Positions 1 through 11,742 of a stretch of DNA of 64,000 nucleotides are shown in pieces. Origin of the DNA: Agrocybe praecox (taxonomy: Eukaryota > Basidiomycota > Agaricomycetes > Agaricales > Agrocybaceae). The translations under genes and the position numbers were made by a program. Positions within the stretch are counted from its first letter, which is position 1. Each line of letters begins with the position of its first letter. The notes beneath the pieces were generated by a model. The model was given only the letters and a program-made list of their open reading frames with translations. It had not been told where the DNA came from and searched no databases. The DNA is taken from the NCBI GenBank assembly GCA_964017145.1, contig OZ024848.1, positions 3,112,501 to 3,176,500 on the forward strand, written 5' to 3'.

Positions 1-408
1 ACCAGCATGTTTTCCGTACTGCGATGTGCTGGTTGTACATTTGAATGTAATTAATTTATAATCAATTGACTTGTGTCGATGGTATAGCACGACGCGGTAG
101 AAATAACAGATGATGATCCTATCACGTACAACTTCCAACTCGAATTTCCAACACCAATACTAAATATTTAAGAAATACCACATAAATATATCCGTAATCG
201 AGGTAGCCATCATTACAAATAAAGAAAAAACCTCAATATCTGCCAGTCGTTTATCAAGTAATCATGTGTTTGTGGATGGAATCATCACTGAGATACGGCA
301 TCCTCTGGCAGCCTGGTACCATGTCGTTCAGGACCTGCCAGTGGGTTTTCATCTTTTTTTGCACTTCGTCCTGCCATATTGCACCATCAGCACAATAGAA
401 CTATAGAG
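1..408. other. No gene seen
   Basis: AT-rich stretch downstream of the first minus-strand gene. It probably holds that gene's 3' UTR. I see no supported coding exon or RNA gene here. Confidence 0.5.
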
Positions 409-1996
409 TTACATAATATGACCAGCACCGTATTGACCCAAATGCCCCAGGCTGACATCGAAAAAATCTCCTGCGCAGCAAGAAAACATTCTCTTGATTT
501 TTCCGGGTCGGCCTGTAGTGACATTAGTCGCGGCGGAGTGCTGCGAGGTGCTCTGCACGCGTGATAGTGGTGCAGGAGGGGTTCCTGGGCTTCTGGATCT
601 TGAATAACTAGACGAAGAGGACGTGGTGGTGGTGGTGGCAGAGCTGGTCCTCGAGGAGGCAGGTCTATAAAGAGCGAGTCCAGAGAATGAGGGCGATCTA
701 CGAGCTGCTGTGTTTGTCAATGCTGGAGCGACAGGCGGCGCTTCTATGTCGTTAATTGCTGGTGCCTCTGCAGTGTCCGCAGGTGCCTTCTCTCCGTCTT
801 TTTCTTCAACGATATTTCCATCTCTCTTAGCGTTCTTCTTCCTCTTTGATGACCGCCTCTTTCGGGCCTTCCGTACGGAGTCAAACAAACTCCATATCCT
901 GCTGCTCCTGGACATCCTGGATGCTTGGTCGACTGTCGTGCTTTCGCCGGGCAGAGCTAGCGTTTCATGCTGGACTGTACTTGCATTAGCGCTTCTGGCA
1001 TTCGCTACTGCAACAGACTTCCAAGCCTCTGTCGATGACTTGAGAAGGGTAGGGTATTTAACTTGTGCTGAGCTGATCTAAACGAACGAGCATAGAAATT
1101 CAGTCCACTGGGTTTACGCGACCAATGTCAATGAATGGGGTATAACTTACGGCATCGTAGTATTGCTGATATGCATCTTTTATATCTGACCACATAGCGA
1201 AATTTGCGACTGATGCTGTGTCAATGATCCCAGGGGTGTTGGGGAAAAGAACCGAAACTTCTGCTTCTAAATCTTCTTTGACGAACATCCACCAGCCAGA
1301 GATGCTGGTTACTGCAGTGGAGAATTGCGAAAGTAGGTTCAAATTTTCCACTAGACCAGTTCCAATATCTTTCAGTGGCATCTTCAGTGTTTCGGCTGGT
1401 AACGAGATCAATTATTAGTACATGGTCAGAAAAAAGACTGAAAACACACTATGTGAGACATCAGGTGGGACGAGGACCATAAATGTGCTATCTTTGGTTG
1501 AAGCTGCGATCTGAAGGAGCATCAGGCCGATATCTTGAGAGCAAACAAAAAAGACGTGACATACTTTATAAACTTCTTGTTTGATTTCTCTGAACCCGTC
1601 CGCGACCTCTTTTGCTAGTTCTTCTCCTCTATTGCATACCGCTTTTAAGCTTTCAATATTAACGTCCGTGTCCCATTCCGTCTCTTCTGGGTCACACACG
1701 ATCATAGCGTCGCTTGCTAACTGGTATCCACATTGAGCAGAGAGGATGCTCGAGTCAATTAGTTGTATAAAGTTGACGATTTTAGACGAGACTTTTGAGA
1801 GGATTTGAACTTGCTGTGGCTCGTTGATGGAGCTAAGCCGCAGTATAGTAAGTAAAGTTTCGGTGGGATATAGTACTCTTGTGTCTGACCTTCGTATGTT
1901 GGAGAATGAGGCAAGTCGGTCGAGACTCTTCCTGGTAGTTTTGGCTATAGCGACCAGGTCGAGTACAGGTAATTGCGCCACAGAAGGGTCAGCCAT
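409..1996 (-). CDS. Hypothetical basidiomycete protein, 486 aa, three exons
   Basis: I do not recognise the family. The model is exons 1996-1450, 1395-1151 and 1077-409. Introns of 54 and 73 nt have clean GT/AG borders and a TACTAAT branch site in the first; phases match at both joins and total length is 487 codons with the stop. The first half is predicted mostly helical, with a WWMFVKEDLEAEV stretch in exon 2. The last third is low complexity: a lysine/arginine cluster near the middle of exon 3, then a Ser/Thr/Arg/Pro-rich segment, then a short Cys-containing end (KRMFSCCAGDFFD). No signal peptide or membrane segment is evident. The helical front and disordered basic tail suggest a scaffold or nuclear protein, but that is only inference. 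The start is the first ATG of the open frame. Confidence 0.7.
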
Positions 1997-3283
1997 TGGT
2001 GATATGTGGCTCTAATGAAAACACTCGAATGATTGTGAGAGCAGAGCAAGCGCTAACCGGAGAGAAGAAAGAAACCCCTCGCATGTGCACAAGGTTTTAA
2101 AGTCAAGTGTACGTCGTGGCATGCACGATGCGCCTGGGAGGGTGGGCATATCACATTGAAAACACGATGAATGAGGTGTGCTCTGCGATGGTAAGGCGAG
2201 TTTTGAGGAACAGCAGATGGAATGCTATTCACACACGGCCTCGGACTGGAAACGGCGTGCACAATGGAAGACTGCATAGGACGGTCTAAATTTATCCGCC
2301 GAACATGAGGAAAGTCAATCAAGGTTGTAGGATTCAAGAATAGTTCCAAAGCCATTGCGCGCACTGCGCGTCATAGTACAGGCATAACTTTCCGACAAAG
2401 GTGGACACCTGGTAATACATTGGGATCGTACGTTCCGACCAAGATCGCATTCATTGTTTTTAGCGGACACAGTCAATCAAGTATGAAAATGCCTAGGAGG
2501 GGATATATGTATGTTTGGAACGTATTGCGGAATTGTGAAGTACATCAGCGGCTAGTGGTTTGCTGTTTGCCATTTATCCTTCATAGAATTTGAATGGTTT
2601 GATACTGAGGAATGATATTCGGGTTTCATTATGTGCAGTGCCTATAATGACAGAGTAAGAGCAGCGAATGTGTTCCATGCAATCTTGATTTTTGGACGTC
2701 CCGCAAGCTGCGTGGTGAGTTTCTTTCCATGCGCCAAATGAGATTCAAACGATTGCACCTGGTTTCCGTGTAATTGAGATGGATACAAGCGAAATTATCC
2801 AGATTTTCCAACAGAGTTCTATGCCTCCAGAACAGACCCAATTTGAGGCAATATCTTGCCGCTTTCAACTATTGGTAGTTTGGGGTGAAATGGCGCCTCA
2901 TTTATAACGAGAGTAGCATTCCAATATAATCCTGAGCGTAGTCCAGTAAGAAAGACTTGCCACCACGAGTCCGATGCTCATTAGAGTCCAGCGTTGGTTC
3001 GACCGCCACGTCGCGGAGTGTCGCAGCAGTTACCCGGGGGTTTTCAAGAGGAACCACAGAAGACAAGATGGTGATAGCAAGGAGTCTGGACACGCCTTCG
3101 GCATTATTACAATCCCAAAAGCGGTAATTTGGTCAATTTCCAAACAAGTCAAACAGGTGACCTTTATTTCTGCAAGTCGCTCCCTCTGTCTGCTATTGTT
3201 CACAGTCCTTCGTGCCTACCAGGACTTCCTATGAATTCGTGGTAGCAAAAGGTTTCTTTGGACAACGCGCGTCTAGCCCAACA
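1997..3283. other. Divergent intergenic region, no gene seen
   Basis: About 1.3 kb between the unknown minus-strand gene and the ERT1-like gene, which are transcribed away from each other, so it should hold both promoters. Short open frames on both strands (for example 2053-2364 minus) have no splice support or recognisable sequence. Confidence 0.5.
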
Positions 3284-5226
3284 ATGTCGACGTTCACCAC
3301 CTACGCAGACTCAACGCAAAGCGCCAATTCGATTAATTTGTTAACGCCGACAGAGGCTTCGAGCAGCGCAACCGCAGGCGACGACGACGCTGGAAAGAAA
3401 AAGAAACCGGCAAAGAGGAGAAAAGTCAATCATGCGTGCTTGTATTGCCGACGAAGCCATATGACTTGCGATGAAGGACGGCCTTGTCAACGATGGTGAG
3501 TTTTTTTTTGCGGTGTTACCATTGATTTTTGCTCTTTAACTGGGTTTTATTCAGCATCAAACGAGAGATTGGACATCTCTGTCATGATGAGCGAAGGCCA
3601 AAGGTTCCAGAGAAGCCTCTGATTGCGCCTGCTGGCACCACGACCGTTGAAGTTCCTCGAACATATGCACCTGGTATGATCATTACTCAATGCAATAATC
3701 TTACGTATCTCATACCAAATCCTCGATATAGTACCAGTTTACCAAGGGCAGCCAGCGCAGGCTACTGCGACGTGGCCCATGTCGGTGCCGACCTACATGT
3801 ACTCTCCAGAAACGTTCGGCAACGAGTTTTCGGTCCTGACGCATGTTATTTTTATCAAGCCAATCTATTATACGCCTCTGACAGCGTTTTTGTTCTTTTT
3901 AGTGACTTTTTGGAGACGTTAGATGATGGAACATTCTTTTCGCCTCCGACGACAATATCGCCATCTCTTGTGACATCGACATCATTTGCGAGCACAGTGT
4001 CAGCCGCATCTTCTTCCTCAGCGGCTACTATAACGAATCCTGCGGGGCAAGCACATGCAACTGTATATCCTGCGACCACCACGACCCCAGCTGCAGTTTC
4101 GCTGCCTGAAACTGCACCTTCATCAACAGAAACAATTTTACCTGCAGCGACGAAAACAGAAAAATTCCTCTTAACAGCGGCTGATCAGGAATCAGGCTCA
4201 CGCGACGAGAGATTGAATAGGGTCATCAGGAGTAAGTATGAGGCGGGTCTATTGAAGCCTTATAACTATGTTAAAGGCTATGCGAGGCTCTCGAGATGGA
4301 TGGACAGAAAGTGAGCAGCTTGGCTTGTGCTTCGTACCGTTTTACTAGCTAACCATCTCCCAGTGTATCGCAAGAATCAAAACAACAGATTCTCCAACCA
4401 CTATCTGTGCTTCGACCTAAATTTAGGGTACATTCTCTTATCTCATTCCCACATAAATTACTGACATGGTGATTTTCAGGCAGTGGCACAATCCCTTCGA
4501 GATCTCGTATGTGGCACTTTACGTGTTTTTTTTTTTTTTTTTTTTTTCAAACTGACACCTACTTAGGACTTGGTCTTCATCGAAGAAGCGTTTGAGCGCA
4601 TGCTCCTGGATTATGACCGGGTGTTCTCTGCCATGGGCGTGCCGGCGTGTCTGTGGAGAAGAACGGGCGAGATATACAAAGGCAATCGTGAATTCACGGA
4701 GCTGGTCGGCGTCGATGGGTATATGATGCGCGATGTAAGTCGGAAATTACGCGCGAGGATATCTTTTTATTTCATTTTTCTCACAGGGTCGTTTGTGTAT
4801 CTACGAATTGATGGCCGAGGAATCTGCTGTCAACTACTGGGAGGTAAGCATGCATTACTATGTTTTGTATAAAGCTCTTGACTTATTTGATCATAGAAAT
4901 ACGGCCATGTGGCGTTCGATTCGAGCCAAAAGGCTGTTTTGACCTCTTGTGTTCTGCGATATAAGCCTGTTCTAAATTCAGGCAGTACCAGTCCCGTCGT
5001 CAGCAAGGCACAGTTATCAAGTACGTGTTTGTCTCGGTCCTTTGACCCATTGACTCAATTTGTATCTTCAGGTTCCACATCTTCCAATGGATCGGTCACA
5101 GTCAAGAAAGACGATGAAAACCAGGCGATGGAAGAAGGATTCATTAATTGCTGTTTTTCGTTCACGATCCGCAGGGATAAGTGGGGTATCCCGAGCATGA
5201 TTGTCGGGAATTTTATCCAGTGCTGA
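3284..5226 (+). CDS. ERT1: Zn2Cys6/PAS transcription factor, ERT1 (gluconeogenesis activator) type
   Basis: A nuclear DNA-binding regulator. In the ERT1/AcuK/AcuM family such proteins activate gluconeogenic genes (PEP carboxykinase, fructose bisphosphatase) on non-fermentable carbon; that role is from the family. Ten exons: 3284-3495, 3555-3673, 3732-3840, 3903-4310, 4364-4427, 4480-4506, 4567-4734, 4787-4843, 4897-5020, 5072-5226, giving 480 aa with all phases matching. A Lys-rich tract (KKKKPAKRRK) precedes the zinc cluster HACLYCRRSHMTCDEGRPCQ, and the following Cys is split across intron 1. Mid-protein is Ser/Thr/Ala-rich. A PAS-like region starts near LLDYDRVFSAMGVPACLW and ends near RDKWGIPSMIVGNFIQC. 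The chosen ATG lies in CCCAACAATG just before MSTFTTYADS; upstream in-frame codons lack an ATG. Intron 3 (3841-3902) is only phase-compatible as GC-AG. Confidence 0.9.
3841..3902 (+). other. GC-AG intron in the ERT1-like gene
   Basis: The exon before ends ...GTCCTGAC, then GCATGT, and the acceptor is TTTTTAG. A codon AC|T joins SVL-T-DFLETLDDG. The nearby GT sites (GTTATT, GTCCTG) would put TGA in frame. A CTGAC branch-like site lies before the acceptor. Confidence 0.75.
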
Positions 5227-6226
5227 GATGTCGGACGAAGGCCAAAGAAACGAACAAGTCATGGAAGGGGTTTTGTACGAACATTGGGTTGAAGGAGGTG
5301 ACGCTATCACATACACAGATACTCTCGCTAATGTTATTGTCGAGCTACGACACCTCAGGTCAAAGCTCGTGTATTTATTTGTTTTTGGTATGGTTCGGAA
5401 CAAAGATCTATTTTTTTTTGTGTGTAAACTTCGCCACCGCGATTTTCTGGAATTTGAACGTACATATGGTAAGTCCTACTTGCTTTTTCGTGCAGGAAAC
5501 AGTTAAAAGAGAATACAAGAAAGAGTTACGTGACACTAATTGGGCGACGCGACGCGTTGAGCATTTGATCATCTGATAAGCCACTCATGGATCAATCGAT
5601 TAGCCAGGTAGCTTGGTGCGGTGAGTAAGGCTCCAGTTTTTGGTGTTTTTAGGTATCTACAGGGCAGATGGCGTCTGAATTTTATTTTGCGTTTAGTACG
5701 TAGCTAATAGCACGAGTAGATAATCATGTATACCATTGCCTTTGGCCTATTTATTTGACATGTAGTCTATGTACAAAAATATCTAAGCCTGCGGGGCACG
5801 GCGTAATGAAAAAGGAAGAATACAAAAAATGCAATGCTCTTCATTTACATATACTTATGGAACCATAAGATCTTATCCCTGCTCTGTTCTAATGTATAGA
5901 TGTACTTTTGACATTATTAAGAAGAACTTAAAGCTCTATTGGATACTCACGCTTGAAAATAGTTTAATATTGTGATTCAGACCTAATTCCAATTTTTAAA
6001 TTTTCTTGGTGGCTTGCTGTGCACGCAATGTAAAGAATACATAAAATTTAGTGCTCCAGCGGGCAGACGCACATGCCTTATGCCCATATTGAGACATGTC
6101 CGTATTGGGACGTGGATTTGTGTCCTGGCAGGCTGCAGACTGTGAGACACGCCCAGAGCCATAATTAGTTCACATTTCGTGATCTGCCGCTTGTAAGCTC
6201 CTTCACCAGTAGCAGTGTACTACACG
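5227..6226. other. Intergenic, no gene seen
   Basis: About 1 kb between the ERT1-like gene and PLC-A, both on the plus strand. It should contain the ERT1 3' UTR and the PLC-A promoter. Open frames at 5181-5576 have no homology that I recognise. Confidence 0.5.
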
Positions 6227-9200
6227 ATGCCTTCGCAGCACGGAGCAACACATTGGGCGAGAAAAGAAGCGAAGCAGTTCGCGAGGATGTCGAGGGAAAT
6301 TGTTAAGGATGCGATGCCCCTGATCTACGACAAGGGAAACAACGACTCGAGTCCGAGTATAGGTGATAAACCACCGGTTGTGGCTGACATCGACATTCCG
6401 GAGGTATTGCAGTCGGGTACTGTTGTGACGAAGATCTCGGAGAAGAAGCAGCGAGAGGTTACGTTTAGGATCGATCCCGATGAGGGAACGATATTGTACA
6501 AGTCGAATAAAGGTGGAATAGGTGTGTTTTCTGTTCGCGTTTGGATCTTTGCCACATTGATGAATTTGTTGTGTCGTCAGTACCCATCGAAGCTATCAAG
6601 GAACTCCGGATAGGGGCAAATGCGCGATATTACCGTGAACAATTCAAACTTCCAGAAGAGCTGGAAGAACGTTGGATAACCGTGATCTATATCGTGGACG
6701 GCACGTACAAGACACTACATTTCGTGACCCAGACGAAGGATGTATTCCAGATGTGGAGCGTCGCGCTTCAAAAGCTGTATGCGATCCGGCAGGGTCTAAT
6801 GAACGGGCTGGGAAATGTGGATATGCGACAGACGGTTTGGGAACGGCAGTATTGGAAAGGCGCGGACGAAGAGGGGGACCAGGTTCTCGACTTTGACGAC
6901 GTCGAACGTCTCTGCAAACGTCTCAATGTGAACTTGCCCACTGTGGAACTGCAAAGCTTGTTCAAGGTGCAGTTTGGTTCTTTGTACTGCTCGTCTAATC
7001 AGCTGAAGCAGTATCCTCCTAGGGGTTAGATATCCAGAACCGCGGCTACCTTGACTTTGCCCAGTTCCAACTGTTTTCCAAAACGTTGAAACGCCGTCCG
7101 GAGGTGGAAGGAATTTATGCGAAAATATGTACGTCAAATGACGGTAAATTCGATGAGGCAGCTTTCGTTAAATTTATGAAAGAATATCAGATGGTTAGCC
7201 TATTGTCTTCTCATTCTGGTACTGCTTTACTGAAGAACTATTCTCTAGACGAAGCTTACCGATGAAGAATTACATGTGTTATTCACGAAATATTCTGCTG
7301 CAGGACCTGCTCCGAACGAGCCAGCCGGCACTTTGAGTCAGGATGGCTTCTCAAATTTCCTTCTATCTCCAGACAACGCCGCCTTTTCTGAACAGAACCA
7401 GGCTATATGGCAAGATATGACTGCGCCTATCTCGGATTACTACATCTCTTCCTCCCATAACACTTATCTGGTCGGTCATCAACTAGTGGGTGTCAGCACG
7501 ATCGAAGGGTATATTCGTGCTCTGCTACACAGCTGCCGAAGCGTCGAACGTGAGTTACAGTGCGTACTTCCACCGTTAGTAACATAATCAAGTTCTATTT
7601 ATTATTCTAGTCGATATATACGACGGCGATAAAGAACCCATGATTTATCATGGCAAAACTTTCACTTCGAAAGTCTCTTTGCGAGACATCTGCACGGCTC
7701 TCTCTAAATATGCATTTGTCACGTCGCCGTACCCTGTTTTGATTTCTGCTGAAGTACACTGTGGCCTCGAGCAGCAGGACAAAATTGTCGATATCATGAC
7801 GGAAACACTGGGTGATGCTTTAATCCAAGCACCTGTAGAGGGTCGTCCGAAGCTCGTTGCTCTACCTAGTCCTGAGAAACTTAAGAATAAAATTTTACTC
7901 AAGGTTGGTTTGTCTTTTTCTAGATTCGCATGGATCAATTTAATTCAATTTGCTCCCAGGCAAAGAACCTTTACATTGTCGAACAATTAGCGGCAGTGCA
8001 GGCAGAACGACTTGCCAAAAAGGCGGTTGCTCAGAAATCCGCGAAATCCGCCACCGCCGCAGCCGTACCAGTGACTTCCTCGTCGGAGGCAACCGACAAC
8101 GAGGCGGAGGTTCTGTTAAAGGAGGGTATAACCGACCTGAAGAAGACATGGAAAATAATCCGGGGGAAAGGCGATGGAAACGGCAGCAAGCCACCCGAAA
8201 AGAAGAAGAAAAAAATGTCTTTCAGGCTGGCATCTCTCCTGGTCTATACGATCGGAGTGAAATGTCATGGGATCAATGCCGACGTCGAGTATGCGCCTGA
8301 ATACATTTTCTCGCTCTCTGAGAATGCGGCGAATCGCCTGCTCAAGGCGAGCATGCAAGATTTGGTCAAGCATAACCATACGCATCTCGTTAGGATATAT
8401 CCGAAAGGCACCCGGGTTAATTCGACAAACTATGAGCCGCATCGTTATTGGGCTGCGGGTTGTCAGGTTGTGGCGATTAACTGGCAAACGTTCGGTGAGT
8501 TCCAGGATATTTATGAAGGAAAGGAAAGTAATATTAATTGATAATGATAGATTTGGGATACGTCATTAATCAAGCGATGTTCCAGCGTAATGGGCGCAGT
8601 GGATATGTTCTTAAGCCCGAAGCGCTCCGCTGCCCAGAGAAGAACTTGCTAGCGAAGAGAACACAGCATTTCCTTGACGTTACTGTGCGTGGATCCAACA
8701 TTTACTTGCTCTGTATGGCCTACACATCTGACGCCATGAATAATATTACTATTTGATGTAGATCATCTCTGCACAGCAGATCCCCCGACTACGCGACTCC
8801 AAAGGACAAGAAATCATCGAAAAATCCATCGTAGATCCCTTTGTCGAAGTTTCGCTCCACATCCCAGACTGGTCGCACTCGCCTTTCCTCCCCGACTCGG
8901 CCACGGCCGCTGGGGCGAAATACTCTCCGTCCACCGACGCCAGCCAGACGCCCGGTGCGGTGCCCAGCTCTGCGCGGACAGTGTCGTTCCGGACGAAGGT
9001 TGTCAAGGATAACGGGTTCAATCCTGTTTGGCAGGAGGAGCTCTGTTTGCCGTTCGATTGTGTGGGTGATATGAAGGATTTAATTTTTGTGGAGTTTGTG
9101 GTTAGGCAACAGGGGAAGACGAATGAGGATGATGCGCCCCTTGGGTTGTATTGTGTTCCTTTGGGGTGCTTGGAGCAAGGTTAGTGTTTTAAATTTTTGT

Positions 9201-9354
9201 CTTTAATCTCTTTTGGTTTTGTCTTTTGTATTACTTCTAACCGGAGCCCTTCATCTCCACAGGATTCCGTCATTTGCCTTTGCACGACGCACAGTTCACA
9301 CAACACCTCTTTTCTACTCTATTTATTCAAGTCAAGATTCGGGACATCAATTAA
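6227..9354 (+). CDS. Phosphoinositide-specific phospholipase C (PLC-A), delta-like
   Basis: Hydrolyses PtdIns(4,5)P2 to IP3 and diacylglycerol at membranes (family knowledge). Exons 6227-6521, 6581-6966, 7023-7193, 7249-7549, 7611-7903, 7960-8494, 8551-8684, 8762-9179, 9263-9354 give 874 aa. Order: PH domain (about residues 60-190), EF-hand-like region (about 200-300), X domain, linker with Lys-rich end, Y domain, C2 domain. Catalytic residues are present: SSSHNTYL in X, Glu and Asp in VELDIYDGD (split by an intron), His in MIYHGKT, Glu in LISAEVHC, and in Y the SLSENAANR and RIYPKGTR motifs. The C2 domain has SIVDPFVEV and FNPVWQEE. The ATG at 6227 is the only in-frame ATG ahead of the PH domain. 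It is a diverged paralogue of PLC-B at 18112-21688. Confidence 0.95.
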
Positions 9355-11742
9355 GGAGTTTTCCCTTGGGTACAATTTCGCAAATACATCGCTATCCATA
9401 GTATCAATTCATTCAATGTATTATATTATCATCGCAACGACAACATATTGATCAAATACTGATATCTCTTTTTTTTCTATATATCGTACATGTGGACACA
9501 ACCTTCAAGCTTGAAGTTCTTACTCCTAATGGGGTTCCCTTGCATTGGGATTAGGTCCATTTATTTGACATTAGAATTTAGGGTTTGGGTAGGGTTTTTA
9601 TGATTATCCGCACTTGGGATCGATCCTAACGGCCCTAACTGAGCTCTAACCTATGTAATGTTAGTAGATATGTATACAATATAATGCATACGAACTTACG
9701 AAGGTTTAAGGGGTGTTCATGTACCCAAATACGTACCGTAACATGCGAGACGAGTTGTTCACACGCATCGATGAACCCTTTGGAATTTAAATTTGAATCA
9801 TTGAATACACAAGTCCTGGAGAGCACTCTTTTTTCTTACGAAATGTTCCACGTTCGACGTCAACTTTCGACGTTCACTTCAGGGCCCACTGCTCGCGCTC
9901 ATCCCTGAGTGAAGTGAGGCCTAACTTCTAAGGCCTGAGGCGTGCGCCACGCGCCGTGCGGGTCTTCATTCCGGAATCCGATTCACAACCCTCCCACCCA
10001 CCCCGAATTTTGAAGTGTGTGCACTGTGTGGGCTTTTTGATTTTGTGGGTAAGTACCTATGTACATTGGGCCGATTAGTATACTTTTAATAGGGTCCCGG
10101 GTTTTAGTCTCGTTTTTTTTGAGAGAAAGGGAGGGTATTTTTGTACATTGGGCCGATTAGTATACTTTTAATAGGGTTCCGGGTTTTAGTCTCTTTTTTT
10201 TTGAGAGAAAGGGAGGAGATTTTTGTTTGTGGTTTTTTTTTTGATTCATCTCGGGTTTTTTGTTCGTTCTGAATCTTCTGATAAGTTCTCCAAGTATGTA
10301 TATGCTAACTTTGGGAGGGAGGTTGGAGGTCGGTCGTTTTTGAATCTAAATTCTGAATTGTGATAGGCTGAGTCGGCCCGGAGTTTAGGACATCGTGAAT
10401 GGGTGAGGGGTGAGTTTGCTTCCCTTCTTTCTGGACACTAACCTGACTGAGGTGAACAAACCCCAACCGATCTGAACGTTGAAACGTTGAACCCTCACTA
10501 TCATTATGGTTTAACGCTGTCAATGCTCAAGACGTTCATGACGCGTGATACTCTTTCTTCGAATACCCGGTACGCATACGCATACGCATACTCATTCCTT
10601 CAAGCTGTTCTTGTTCTCGTTTTGTTTTGTTTTTCCCCCTGACTTTACGTATTTTTCTCGCTTGTTTTGCATGCAGCTCATGCAATTCAGGATCTACAAG
10701 ATGATAGATCTCGATTCAAGTCGCTTGTGTGTTGGATAGACTAAGACTGTCGAATGGTGTGTATTTACGGTATGCAATGTACTATGGCATATCAGCGCGC
10801 TTGGGACGAGCACGACGACGACGCTTTACGACACTGGACGACCTCTTCTTTCTGGACAGACGCATATATGCCTCGTATGTTAGGCTGAAGATGCATGCGC
10901 GTATCTGGACCAAATCTTGATCCTGGCTAAAGGGTACGCTTCACCTCTACTTTCTGTTTCGCTTCTTGGTAATTAAATATCAACACAGGACTTAAAATGG
11001 GTGTTGCTCTGAGTCTTACCTAGGGTACCTCTCCTTTCTGTCTAGCTTCTTGGTAATGTTCGTGTTGATACTCTTATTGTTGGCGAAACGAATGAACGAT
11101 GGCTCGGGTCTTATTGTTTATATCGTCGTCGTCGGATAGGGCGCATATATTGACGGCCTCTTTGATTAAGGACTCTATAACTTGAATGATTCGGCCCAAC
11201 CTCGATGGGTACATATTGATATGGGATACCCACATCAGTTCGACTTTTCTATGCGATGACCATGCGCATATGCGCGGAGTGTTCACGGCGGCCGACACTA
11301 CTGGTTTCAACTCCTCGTCACTGTGGACCAGTCGAATACTCTGCGATGAAAAGTCTGGTGAAGGAGAGGGCTTGGCTGAATCCCACGTTATTGTAGATTA
11401 GATGACTAATTATTGTATATTAGGTTTCGGGGATTCGAGAATTTGAGCCCCAGAATAAATTTGACAGGTGCCGTGTGTACGAGAAAGCTAAACTTGAAAG
11501 GGGAGTCTATATTAACCATTACCTAAATTCTTTCCTCTTCTTTTCCCCGCATTCACTGCGCGGCGCTTTCCTTTCATTAACGACCACATCTTCCCATTCA
11601 ACTCATCCCTCCCAGAGGTCTATAGCCTCTTTTTCTCTCTCTGTTTACGTTGAACACAAATTCGTAAGTTTCAGAAATTTGAGAATGCGCGTGTGTATGT
11701 GTGGTGTTGAAGCATCAGAGCAGTGACATTTCATGTGTCTAG
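9355..11742. other. Long intergenic region with tandem repeats
   Basis: About 2.4 kb between PLC-A and the C-terminal zinc-cluster gene. It contains the 82-bp tandem duplication listed separately, a short (ATACGC) microsatellite near 10563-10590, and an imperfect repeat pair at about 10931-10975 and 11021-11058 (both end in CTTCTTGGTAAT). A pyrimidine-rich stretch before 11743 looks like promoter or 5' UTR. No coding exon is supported. Confidence 0.6.
10061..10224. repeat. Two tandem copies of an 82-bp unit
   Basis: The unit starts GTACATTGGGCCGATTAG and ends with a GAGAGAAAGGGAGG stretch. Copy 1 is 10061-10142 and copy 2 is 10143-10224. They differ at only a few positions (for example GGGTCCCGGG against GGGTTCCGGG), so the duplication is recent. 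Confidence 0.9.

Noticed and set aside
2053..2364. 103-codon minus-strand frame
   Set aside because: No splice sites, no family match, and low coding quality.
5181..5576. Overlapping open frames after the ERT1-like gene
   Set aside because: They overlap the verified last exon in other frames, and have no family similarity or splice partners.
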